A stretch of DNA of 26,627 nt from Agarophyton chilense (GCA_030374765.1 JARGXX010000083.1:1-26627); one strand, 5' to 3'. Positions 9,264-18,990 are shown, counted from the first letter of the stretch. The notes: generated by a model not told the origin, from the sequence alone. Translations and numbers: made by a program.

Positions 9264-11275
9264 GGTACTCTCCTCTTTCAGGTAAATGACGCCGGATACC
9301 TTGTACGGACCGTCGGATTGCACCCACAAAAACTGTGGTACCACATAACCTCCAGTCGAGAGTATTGCCGTTGTCGCACTACTCTAAAGTGAGTGGCCAC
9401 GTCGGGGGACGGAAATTTTACCTCACCCTACGCCGTAACTTCTACTGGCCTGCCATTGCAGAGGACTGCTACGCAACGGTGCGGTTTTGTACCGATTGCG
9501 CTCGGAACCGTGTCAAACTCCGCCGTCATGCGACGAAGTTGAAGCTGTTTCCAGCTCGCGCTCCATTGGAGTTTGTGGCCATCGATATACTCGGTCCCTT
9601 CCTTACCACTAAGCGGAATTGTAAGTTCTCACTCGTAATTACGGATCGCTTCTCAAAGCTGGTCCAGATCGTACCGTTACGGAAGATCTCCGCTATGAGC
9701 GTGGCTCAAGCCTTCGTCCTACACTGGGTCTTCGTCTACGGTCCACCGGTCAACCTCCTCTCCGATAACGGGAGACAGTTCGCCTCTCGTTTCTTCGAAG
9801 ATGTGTGTCGCACCTTGGACATTAAGAACCTGTTCATGACCACTTACCACCCCCAAACTAATGGGCAGGCCGAACCGTTCAACCGGACATTACTTGCGAC
9901 ACTCCGTTCATACGTTGCAGACCACCCCAAAGATTGGGACTTGTTCACTCATGCGCTGACCTTTGCGTACAATACTCGGGTGCACAGGACAACTGAATTA
10001 ACGCCCTTCGAGCTGGTACTGTCCCGTACCCCACCGCCCGTGGCGCTGGAACCACAGCCCACGCTGGATACCTTTCTGTCACCGACTGCTTACCGCGAAG
10101 CGTGGAAAACTTGGCTCACGAAGCTCGTTCCCGCCGCACGGCGTTCAATGGGCCGAGCCCAGGCCGCTTACAAGCGTGAATTTGATACCAAAGCCCGTCG
10201 CTCGCCGCCACGTCTCGCCCCCTACGGTTATGTAATCATCTGTAAGGAGTATTGGAACCCAGAGAAGGAGAAACGCCACAGGCTGTCACCCGTTGCCGAC
10301 GGCCCCTTTCGGGTTATTTCGGTGGCTCCCGACACTGTCGTGGTTGACCTCGCTGGTAATCACGAACGCATCTCCCGCGATCGCGTGGTATCGGCTCCTC
10401 CGCCGTTAACATCCCAATCTACTGGTCTGACTGCTCCAGTTGAAACGGATTCATCGACCCCCTTACCTCAGGTTCACCCGCATCCCTACGCGTTACCACA
10501 TCCATCTCGGGGCTTTTCTGACCTTCCGCTACCCGCAGCGCCCAACCCGCAAGGAATCGTGTCGCACATTCTTCGCTCCTCACCAGTCCACCCGACGGAC
10601 ACCAACTCCGGTGCATCGTCTAAGGAGGCGGAGGCGCCCGACAGCCGTCTTAATCCGGTCGATACCGTCGCTGGAAACGCCGCACCGTCGCATGTCACTC
10701 TTCGCCCATCAGGGGTGCCTGATACCGACGTCCTGCACGACTCGACGCAGTCGCTATCCAAGCCTCAGAATGCAGCTGCGGATAACGCCACCAACACTCG
10801 CCGAGGTGTAACCACACGTGCAATACGGAATGCAAATGCGCTCGACGCACTGCAGCCTGATACAGTACGAGTGGACGACGCACCGCCAAGTACCCCGCAC
10901 AGGGACGCGGATACATCCACGGCACCGACGCCGGACAGCCAGCCCTTGGAACGCTCACGTGACTACACGGAACCTCGCCGTGGGACAGAGAGGTGCGACA
11001 ATGCGCCACCACCCCAGCGAATCTCACCGCCGAAGCGAGCTTCCCCACGCCGATTAGCGGAACGACCACCCAGGTTACCCGCTGGTGTGGGCCCTCCAAC
11101 CGGAGTGGGAAGCGCCGAAAAAAGCCCGGCACTTGGGGAAAATGAACCGCCGAAGTCGGGTCGACATTCTACTCAGCCGAGGACTGCCTTGCGCGCTACA
11201 CGGTCCGACCGGAGCGAAGCCGCCCAACGCGTGATCACTTCGGTACCCCCTGGCTCAGGACGGGTACCACCCTGA
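9264..11275 (+). pseudogene. pol: Pol of copy 1: integrase with long Pro-rich linker
   Basis: The frame changes by -1 at an A run (9328-9332) and is then open from about 9335 to TGA 11273-11275. Counting from the GTG at 9335: HHCC zinc-binding residues H15, H22, C52 and C55; catalytic core D84 (VAIDILGPF), D144 (LLSDNGRQF) and E180 (HPQTNGQAEPFNR), with 35 residues between the last two, a classic DD35E. A GPF-type module follows at about residues 290-350 (DGPFRVISVAPDTVVV). About 300 residues rich in Pro, Ser, Thr and Arg then lead to the chromodomain. All catalytic residues are present; the arginine of the usual GQAERFNR motif is Pro. Integrase would insert the cDNA into the genome. Confidence 0.92.
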
Positions 11276-11521
11276 AATAGCGACACCTTCATACGGGATG
11301 GCCGGGAAGTGTACCGACAAGAGTTCGTGGTCGGACGCATTTTGGAGCACTCCTACCACCCAAAGGGGTATATCCAATACTTGGTCCGTTGGTACGGGTA
11401 CGGCCCCGAATGGGATTCAGACGAACCGATAGAGCACCTACCTCGGTCAAAGGTGGTACAGTATCATCTTCGTACTGTCACGGCTTTGCCGGCTACCATA
11501 GACCGAGCCCAAATGGGATAA
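11276..11521 (+). pseudogene. pol: Pol of copy 1: C-terminal chromodomain
   Basis: In the same frame as integrase but beyond the TGA at 11273. The sequence EFVVGRILEHSYHPKG, YIQYLVRWYGYGPEWDSDEP and IEHLPRSKVVQYH has the chromodomain order E-[YF]-x-V..IL.H, YLV+W.GY, then EP..L. The likely aromatic cage positions (Phe, Trp, Tyr) are retained, but the Trp usual in the following WEP motif is Asp (DSDEP). Chromodomains on chromovirus integrases steer insertion to particular chromatin marks. The domain ends at TAA 11519-11521. Copy 2 has it with one visible change (HLRTV to HRRTV). Confidence 0.85.
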
Positions 11522-11649
11522 GAAGACACCCGATGGGGATAAAGGAACAGAAGATCTGGGTAAGGACCCTTGGAAGAAGGAGAAGATGCACAGAAGACCT
11601 GGAGAAGGACACTCAGAAGAAGTGGAAGAGAAGGAAGAAAACAAATACG

Positions 11650-13603
11650 TCATAGACGGAAGCAGTTTACTATTTTCGAAGTTGCTGCACGCACTACCGC
11701 ACAGCGGGATATAATAACCAAGGTCAGAAGGGAATAGTTGGAAGAACCCGGATTGCCGTGCGCGCAAGCCGAATCGCCAGCGGAGTTACTCCCGCCGGTC
11801 AGGCGTGCCACGAAGGCGTCTCTCATCGTACCGATATCGCCGCTCGCCGCTTGCGCGTTCAGCCGAACACCCAGAAGGAAATGGGAGATCACGACCGCCT
11901 CTGGGCGTATGGGAACCTCGATAACTTCCGGTTCGTCCGGCAACGCCGCCGCCACTGGATCGACGACTGCACCTGCGTGAGTCGCTCCCTGCGCCGGCTG
12001 CGCCGTAGTATTGGCCCCATCGGGGTCTCCCACGTTTTCCATGACCTCCTCGCCACGGTATTCGCCCTCCTCCTCCGGGAGATCATCACCGCCATAGGCG
12101 TAGTAGAAGTCATCCGAGTTGACAAACCCCACGGGGTGCCCGTATGGTATGCCTCGCGTAGCCATCCGGAGTGCCGATGCCTCCGCCTCGGAGACCTCTT
12201 GCTGCTCCCATGGGTTAAAGAAGATGAAATCTCTCGCCAACGGCGTGCGACGCCCCGGAGACCGATCAGCCCCACCGGCTTCTTGATCACGGCCGCTCTG
12301 CCGGAGAGGCACGACAGCCCAGTCGACACGCCCGATGATGTTGATGAGCTCCTGAGCTTCATCAGCGTTATTGACACCTCCAAGAGGGAGTTGAAGGTCC
12401 AGCTGCCGGATGTAACCACGCAAACGCGGAGGAAGATATTAAGGTCGATACTGGTCGTAGGCTTCCCACAAGACGTACGCCACGGCGCGGACTGCCCATT
12501 CGGTTAGGACCACGGACCATAAGCCGGAGTGCGGATCCTCGATGAGGTATGGGCCCAGATACGAGACGACTGGAGGCAACTCCGCGTAACATACCCGGCA
12601 CACCTCGACGGAGGACCACTACCCAGGCAGGGGAACGTATCGCTCGAACTGATAGAAGGGACTAATCCGGTTTATCTCCGTGTTCTGATAAGGAACAAAG
12701 AACCCAAAGCGGAATCTGCCCCCACGCTCCTCGCGGATGAAGTTCTGTAACCACCGATATCGGGACTCACGACGAAGGTGACGGAACTCGGCACGAATGA
12801 TCGGACGGATCCAGCAGATCGCTTCTTGACGCGCTCGCGGTTGACCGCGCCATGCGTAAGTTTCCAACACTGCAAGGCGGTCACAATAGCCGATCTCACC
12901 CTGCGTCCGGTACATTCGTAGGTCGAAGCCGTATTCGTCGGGGATGGGATAGTAAAAGATTGCCCGGTTGATCCGTGAGTAACCGATGCGGACGAAGGTA
13001 CAATGCGCCTCTTCCGCCAACTCGCGCCTTCGCCGCAGAATCGAGTGAATGGGAGCCGCCACACGGCGTCGACAGTCCCACGAAGTGGTGATCAAAGCTG
13101 GCAGCTCGCCCGGGAGACGCGCATTTCCATCAGCATACGACGCCACGAGTTCTTCGTCGAAGAACTCTGTCGGATGGAACCACAGAGCTCTCTGGAGAAT
13201 CGCCGCATGTTGACGCGGGTTTAACCCGACGAGTTCTTCGTAATTGGACCAAGTGTCCTCTGCAGGAGTGAATTGGCTTGATGCTTCAACGGGACCCCGA
13301 AATCGGCTCGGCGCGGTTGACGAGGCACCCCCCTTCGGAGGGGCAGCCGAATGGAAACCGGAGAAGTAACCCCGGCGGGGGATTGTTACCACCGTTCATC
13401 GGGAGTACTGGTCGCCGAGGTATCGGGGTGTGTTCGCTGGAAGTTGGCGTACGATGCGGAAGAACTCTCGGAGTTCGAGGAGAGGTTACCGCGTTGGTGC
13501 GTTTGTCGTTCGGTTGTGCAGCTCTGCCTTCGACAGTCGAGTGGTTGCTGGACGCGTTACGCGGCTCCCTTTTATGCCGGTTGGACCGTTGCCTCCCCGC
13601 CAT
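11650..13603 (-). pseudogene. Antisense ORF of copy 1 (about 650 codons, unknown protein)
   Basis: Runs opposite to gag-pol, from ATG at 13603 (MAGRQRSNRHKRE) to a stop at 11650, converging on the chromodomain. The first part (to about 13382) is basic and low-complexity. An extra base in a G run (13377-13381 on +; copy 2 has four) shifts the frame, which then continues to the end in one frame. Two stops interrupt it, near 12619-12621 (TAG) and 12439 (TAA), both shared with copy 2. The central part is rich in Tyr, Trp, Phe and Arg (SRINRAIFYYPIPDEYGFD, YAWRGQPRARQEAICWIRPI); the middle has CRVCYAELPP; the C-terminal part is acidic (DDLPEEEGEYRGEEV). I recognise no domain. Antisense ORFs in this position are known from some plant gypsy elements such as Retand, but no homology to those is claimed. 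The coding claim rests on length, protein-like composition and presence in both copies. Confidence 0.6.
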
Positions 13604-13625
13604 GTCGACGGCGTGTTAGTCACCT

Positions 13626-13636
13626 AAGGAGGGGGA
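13626..13636 (+). promoter_or_regulatory. Polypurine tract of copy 1
   Basis: AAGGAGGGGGA, an 11-base purine run two bases before the 3' LTR. In LTR retrotransposons this run resists RNase H and primes plus-strand DNA synthesis, and it supports the LTR boundary at 13639. It lies in the short leader between the LTR and the antisense ATG at 13603. Confidence 0.8.
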
Positions 13637-13638
13637 TA

Positions 13639-14525
13639 TGAAGGACAATGCCCTTCAACGGGGTTTCTTCCCAGGACTTTGAGATTTCGCTCGCTTGAGG
13701 ACTAGCTTGGTCCATGACAAGCTATACCACTACTGCGTGCCGACGGCCGGTTAGGACCGGAGGTGCACACTGGTGGAACACGTGGACTGCACGGATGCCG
13801 ACGCTCGAGTGCGAGGCCTGCCACACGTGGCCCGGAATCTACCTAATGCTTAGTATTATTTAGTATTTTTAGTATTTATTTAGCTACGCTATCGCTATTT
13901 CGTGTCTGTTGTTCGGGCGCGCGCCCACTGTCAGGGGCCGCGCGCCACACTATTAGGAGGTTGAGCACTGCTCCCCAGAAAACACCCTCTTGGGAGATAC
14001 CGAAAAGCGAGTCTTGGCTCTGAACTTTTCGCCTTCGGCGCGTCTTCACCGCATACTGCGTGAGCGACCGTTGCACGTTAGTTCATCCACCCCTCTGTCG
14101 ACCATAGTGCTATCACCACCGTGGGTTCATATTTAATCGCCGATACTTGTCGTAGTCTCGCCCTTGTAAAGGGTTTCGCCCCCGTTTCCTCTTGTTCTCC
14201 TTTCTGGCTCTCGTGAGTGGCCGCCTCACTCAGCCCGCTCTTCCACCTCATACGAGTGTTTCCTCGCTCCTTTTCCGACAATCGCCGTGATACCGCTCCG
14301 CCTAGGATTGGTCACACCCCGGGCTGTGCCGTGCTCACCGAAACACTGTAGGTATATCCCGTCGGATTGGCCTCGGTCTTACACCCGACTTCGTCGTGCC
14401 TTTCCAGAGTGGCTCTGTTTCTGTGCTTCGCTGGGACGCGTCTCCTCCGCCTGAGGCGTGTCTCTCTCAAGAGAGGAAGATCCCGAACATCTTCGTGGTG
14501 TCTCCGCTCCAAGAATTGTCCTACA
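13639..14525 (+). repeat. 3' LTR of gypsy copy 1 (887 bp)
   Basis: Starts TGAAGGACAA and ends TTGTCCTACA, forming a 10-bp terminal inverted repeat with one mismatch, and is preceded by the polypurine tract. It matches the copy 2 LTR (18071-18955) much more closely than its own partner at 3400-4285. The bases just outside (tctct) are not a duplicate of the 5' flank. Confidence 0.93.
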
Positions 14526-14579
14526 TCTCTCCCTTAGAGTACGGTAGGCACTGTTAGGATACTAAATAACCCCCTTTGG

Positions 14580-15835
14580 TATATTAGTTCCACATTTTGG
14601 TCTTTAAGCCATCGTTTCCGTATTTCCAACCTGCAGTACTACGCAGTAAACGCCAGCCCATTGCATCAAGTACTGTGGGAGTGCCGCCGGCAAGGATTTG
14701 AATACTAGGACCCACTCTACCACGCTACGACCGGTCGAGACCCTTACGCTGAACAACCCGTCAATGCGGCACAATACTGCGACGCATCAACAAATCATTC
14801 CACTACTGCTTTCGTCGTACCAAACCTAGTTTCCAATTCTTGAATGAGTGCAAAACCATCTGGAAGCTCATTATTCCAGATTCCCTGCTTAAATATACGG
14901 ACAAGAGTCTTAACCGAAATCAAGATCTTTGACGATGACGTTATCAGGACAAATGTTTTCTACGACATGTTTCATTGCCGTGTTCAGCTGATGTCAAAAG
15001 CACCCCATTCACTTCTCGCTGAACGGAACTCCCTGGGGGGAGGACGAAGCCGCCACTATTTGCGGCAGGCTCGAAGCGCAATCGGTTAGGAATGCAAAGA
15101 TTTTCACGAACAAATTAATTTCAAGTCCAAACCGAGACAACAGGGCCTGGTCGAGAGTGCTTTTAATCGCTATGGCAGATTCGGTCCCTTTGTGTTGACC
15201 GAGAAAAAGTGACCTTTTCATCAGTTGAAAGTCTCTCTTTCTCGTCACATATGAAAATTTCCAACCAGAAAGTAGTGAACAACAAAGTCGTAATGCTTCA
15301 CCCCTGTGGTATATTCTTTGGGTCCGTTGCATGTTACACGTCCTCTGCAGTGCCACAACTCCGACAAGTTTTCAACGAGATGTCACACTCTCTCTTTTTT
15401 TGCGAGCCTTTTCACTGCTTCTCAAACACTTGGGGCAGAGGGCAAAATGTTAATAATATCAACCTTCGCAGTGACGGGAATCGACTGTTCCGCAGCGACG
15501 AGGGCTCCTAAAAAGTGTTTCATACCCGATTTTTGGTAACAAACGCTTATCGGAAGAGGATTACAGGCTGCAGAAACTGCAGCAGACTCGATCACCCGCT
15601 TCTCAAGAGTCTGGCTTACTTTCGTAGTTGCCTCGCAATGCAACTTTCTTCTGACCTTATAGTACGGTTTTGAGTGGTTCTTAAGGGTGAAAGTTCCTAA
15701 TTCTGCATCGGATTTCTTCCATGACAGACTCATAGAAGTGTACTGAAACCAGGTACGAGAAAAAAGCCACGTTTTATCTTTTCGAGTGTATTTATGACAA
15801 AGAAAGAGGTATTCTTTGAAAAACTCAGATCTCAT
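14580..15835 (-). pseudogene. hAT-superfamily transposase remnant
   Basis: Fragments in several minus-strand frames follow the order of a hAT transposase. From 15835 down: a segment ending AAVSAACNPLPISVCYQKSG, then GALVAAEQSIPVTAK and INILPSAPSV (15422-15835), resembling the region before the catalytic core. Next come FVVHYFLVGNF and RDFQLMKRSLFLGQHKGTES with IKSTLDQALL and FAFLTDCASSLPQIV (15009-15356), resembling the core with the TD-x-A motif. Last is TLVRIFKQGIWNNELPDGFA with LIQELETRFGTT (about 14787-14930), like the L.QE..TRW segment. A weak PTVLDAMGWRLL piece sits nearer 14650. Multiple stops and frameshifts make it dead. No BED zinc finger, terminal repeats or 8-bp duplication were found. 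Confidence 0.55.
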
Positions 15836-16298
15836 CTTCCAGGATTATCGCATTTCGCTCCATAGTGCTAGTTAGTGCTTTACAGGAACAGCATATAGTA
15901 GTTTCTGTAAAAGCGCAAGTGCTGATTTTTTGGTTTCAATTCAGAAAAGTTTCGGAGAAGGCAACAAATTTTGATCCCAAGCTCTGCAGTCGGGTTTTTG
16001 TGCCCCGCATTTCATTTCAAATAGAAGCGGTTCGGGCGGTTCACAGTCTTATTGACGGCGTGTATTTGGATTGATTTCAGGTGCCTGATAGGTTTCAGGG
16101 AATAAAACGTTGGTCAGGAACAGTTTGAACGCTTCTGCAGAAGCGGCCGTAATGATATTCAGTCGAATCGATTAGATTCCGCCAAACGAAACAAACAGGG
16201 TGACCTTTTGAGGATTAACATCTGTCATGCCGGTACCGAGAGGATTGTGATACCTCCTGATCGGATTGATCGAAATCGGATTTCCGTCCGAATATATC
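15836..16298. other. Unassigned spacer
   Basis: About 460 bases between the hAT remnant and the candidate solo LTR. A 69-codon frame (15865-16074, +) has no recognisable motif. The N-terminal part of the hAT transposase would be expected here on the minus strand, but I see no convincing BED-type zinc finger. Confidence 0.35.
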
Positions 16299-17312
16299 TG
16301 TGTGGCATGTGGAACGCACGAGCGACACGTGCGTCGCTTCGTGTATATTAAGGTAAGCGACGCCCGTCGGTCCTACAGTTCCAAACAACTAATATAGTAA
16401 TCAAGCTAATATTTGGACGTAACGCTGTAAAAAGAAAATTATTTAGAACCACAAATTCAGTACTAAACGCAAATGCGTTCTGCGTCGAGTAAAGCGCGCA
16501 ATTAGAACAGGCTGCCCGGTTTCAGACCGAAATCCCCACAAATTCTCGCGCCGGCCTTACTCCGAATGGTCTATATAAGGCTAACCTTTGTCAGCTCCGA
16601 CGAACTCCGGTCAAGTCAGTTCGAGTATAGTGGCTTAGACCCTCTTCTTTGGCACCAAAAACATCTTTAAGCACAGTCTCTGTCTCTCTTGCCATCAAAC
16701 CTCCGCCTTCTCTTTCTTTACTTGCAGGTTGGGTCCGCTCTCTACCTCGACTACACAGTTTCTTTCTGCGAACCCGTCACTCACGCGGGACTGTTTAGCA
16801 CCTTCTGTGGTCAACAGAACCGCTTGATACAGAGTAGGGCTCACATTTTACGACCATTTGGCATTTGGTCAAGAGTAAATGACTTTCACTGCTCTTTTGG
16901 TATTGTGTGGAGGTATTGACATTTGTCTGTCTTGCATATAGTGCCAACTTCTATGATTTCATTGAGAGAATATTCAACACTGAAAGATTCCGATTTGGAA
17001 GTGGAAGCCTACAGCGTCACCAAAGAAATCACATCCCTCCCCGACTCTACGCCTTCTACCGAACTTCTTAGCAACCAGCGCGCACGTCATTTCCTTCGTG
17101 TCGTTACTAATTTTGAGAAGCGTTGCAGCTCCCCTCTATCTCGTACACTCTCATTGAAGCGCTGCGTTGTCTGCAGCATCAAATTGCATAGCCAGAGCTA
17201 ATTGGAGGGACAAAAAGGCCGGTGTAAGCACAAAAAGTACTTTGATGCGCTTATTACAAAGATACAGACGTCTTGTGCCGTAAATTCGATATCAAGTTTC
17301 TTCAATCTCACA
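16299..17312 (+). repeat. Candidate solo LTR (about 1.0 kb) with ATATC target duplication
   Basis: The segment begins TGTGTGGC and ends AATCTCACA, giving TG...CA ends with a short inverted match (TGTGTG against TGTGAG). It is flanked on both sides by ATATC (16294-16298 and 17313-17317), as expected of a 5-bp target-site duplication. Inside are an inverted repeat, GCGAC-6-GTCGC (16322-16337), and a strong TATA box, TATATAAG (16572-16579), about 270 bases from the start, as in an LTR U3 region. The orientation follows the TATA box. A 92-codon frame at 16923-17201 (+) has no motif I recognise. No internal retroelement sequence adjoins it. I have no second copy to confirm the limits. Confidence 0.4.
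16572..16579 (+). promoter_or_regulatory. TATA box
   Basis: TATATAAG in a GC-neutral context, followed 25-35 bases later by a pyrimidine/purine stretch suitable for initiation. It may be the promoter of the candidate solo LTR or of an unrecognised transcript running right. Confidence 0.45.
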
Positions 17313-17317
17313 ATATC

Positions 17318-18070
17318 TGAGTTCATTTAAAATATCGTCGTCATCGTGCTGGCGTTCGAAAGAAGAACAATACTATTTTCTAGATCTTTTGAGATATATT
17401 ATGTTAGTGTTTACATAGTGCTATAAAACTATACATATTTTATGTATTACATCACATTTGTATACCTTAGCCTCTGCCTGTCATATATATATATTGATCA
17501 TTTTATCAATCACACTCTCTACAAATTGCACTCTTTTTGTCGTCATTCTTTGACTACTTTTCTTTGCCCTATTCTGGGCTGGTACTTTCGAGGGCGTATC
17601 TACTACTTGCCCCCCTTTGGATTGTAAACACCGGCGTTGTGTCCCCCAATTACTTTGAACGGATATGACGTTTACAATTTCCCTAGATCAAACATGAATT
17701 CTGGCAAACGAGATATGTTTGTGCTATTCTCGAACCAAGGCCATAGAGATATACAAAGTGGTTTTCGTGGCGTACGATTTTGTTTCAGGCCAAGCTAAAC
17801 AAATAAAACCATATTGGAGTTCAATTTTTTTTGCAGATATCGCAAAACAACTTCCCATAAATATACGAATGTTTCTCCAGGTTTCAATTATTGGAATCTT
17901 GTGTTAATCGAAGAGCAACGCAATACTTGTACTTTCTGTTATACTATTAGTCAGCTTAATGGGACCAAAGACCAGAGCTCGGGAGGTAGCAGGAGATACT
18001 GATCTTCTTTTTTTGGGTTAACACTTTTTCGTCTTATCTACGGTATTGCTGTCCTGAATTCGGAGAGCAA
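17318..18070. other. AT-rich spacer, nothing recognised
   Basis: About 750 bases of AT-rich sequence between the candidate solo LTR and gypsy copy 2. Short frames (for example 17442-17627 and 17719-17907, +) are hydrophobic by composition only. No RNA gene, repeat end or protein motif could be supported. Confidence 0.4.
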
Positions 18071-18955
18071 TGTAGGACAACGCTTGGAGCGAAGGCACCA
18101 CGAAGATGTTCGGGATCTTTCTCTCTTGAGAGACACGCCTCAGGCGGAGGAGACGCGTCCCAGCGGAGCACAGAAACAGAGCCACTCTGGAAAGGCACGA
18201 CGAAGTCGGGTGTAAGACCGAGGCCAATCCGACGGGATATACCTACAGTGTTTCGGTGAGCACGGCACAGCCCGGGGTGTGACCAATCCTAGGCGGAGCG
18301 GTATCACGGCGATTGTCGGAAAAGGAGCGAGGAAACACTCGTATGAGGTGGAAGAGCGGGCTGAGTGAGGCGGCCACTAACGAGAGCCAGAAAGGAGAAC
18401 AAGAGGAAACGGGGGCGAAACCCTTTACAAGGGCGAGACTACGACAAGTATCGGCGATTAAATATGAACCCACGGTGGTGATAGCACTATGGTCGACAGA
18501 GGGGTGGATGAACTAACGTGCAACGGTCGCTCACGCAGTATGCGGTGAAGACGCGCCGAAGGCGAAAAGTTCAGAGCCAAGACTCGCTTTTCGGTATCTC
18601 CCAAGAGGGTGTTTTCTGGGGAGCAGTGCTCAACCTCCTAATAGTGTGGCGCGCGGCCCCTGACAGTGGGCGCGCGCCCGAAAAACAGACACGAAATAGC
18701 GATAGCGTAGCTAAATAAATACTAAAAATACTAAATAATACTACGCATTAGGTAGATTCCGGGCCACGTGTGGCACGCCTCGCACTCGCGCGTCGGCATC
18801 CGTGCAGTCCACGTGTTCCATCAGTGTGCACCTCCGGTCCTAACCGGCCGTCGGCACGCAATAGCGGTATAGCTTGTCATAGACCAAGCTAGTCCTCAAG
18901 CGAGCGAAATCTCAAAGTCCTGGGAAGAAACCCCGTTGAAGGGCATTGTCCTTCA
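18071..18955 (-). repeat. 3' LTR of gypsy copy 2 (885 bp)
   Basis: On the minus strand it runs from TGAAGGACAA (18955) to TTGTCCTACA (18071), with the same ends as the 3' LTR of copy 1 and only scattered differences. The outer flank (agcaa at 18066-18070) cannot be tested for a target duplication because the other LTR is outside the window. Confidence 0.93.
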
Positions 18956-18957
18956 TA

Positions 18958-18968
18958 TCCCCCTCCTT
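18958..18968 (-). promoter_or_regulatory. Polypurine tract of copy 2
   Basis: Reads AAGGAGGGGGA on the minus strand, two bases before the LTR, identical to copy 1. It supports the LTR limit at 18955 and would prime plus-strand synthesis. Confidence 0.8.
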
Positions 18969-18990
18969 AGGTGACTAACACGCCGTCGAC

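Larger units (their letters stand above)
3400..14525 (+). mobile_element. Ty3/gypsy chromovirus with antisense ORF, copy 1 (11.1 kb)
   Basis: A near full-length LTR retrotransposon in the order LTR, primer site, Gag, protease, RT, RNase H, integrase, chromodomain, antisense frame, polypurine tract, LTR. RT-RNase H-integrase order assigns it to Ty3/gypsy and the C-terminal chromodomain to the chromoviruses. Gag carries three in-frame stops; Pol carries four in-frame stops and two frame changes besides the Gag-Pol shift, so this copy cannot encode intact proteins by ordinary translation. The 5-bp flanks (atcaa at 3395-3399, tctct at 14526-14530) do not match, and the two LTRs differ markedly. 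At 11.1 kb it is long for the group because of the roughly 2.1 kb between the chromodomain and the 3' LTR. Confidence 0.93.

Noticed and set aside
10695..11132. Minus-strand frame of 145 codons over the Pro-rich linker (and its copy at 21463-21900)
   Set aside because: Open because of the GC-rich, low-complexity coding strand; no motif, and the integrase frame is clearly the coding one.
5216..11275. Stop-codon reassignment as an explanation for the interrupted frames
   Set aside because: All three stop codons occur inside the frames, the SIN3-like gene ends normally, and one Gag stop is CAA in the other copy. Mutation is simpler.
11758..12507. 249-codon plus-strand frame opposite the antisense ORF
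   Set aside because: Arg/Leu/Val-rich and confined to one part of the region, whereas the minus-strand frame extends through the whole 2 kb with only point lesions. It is treated as a shadow, although only a selection test would settle it.
3395..14530. Target-site duplication around copy 1
   Set aside because: The 5-base flanks atcaa and tctct do not match, and shifting the ends by a few bases gives no match either.
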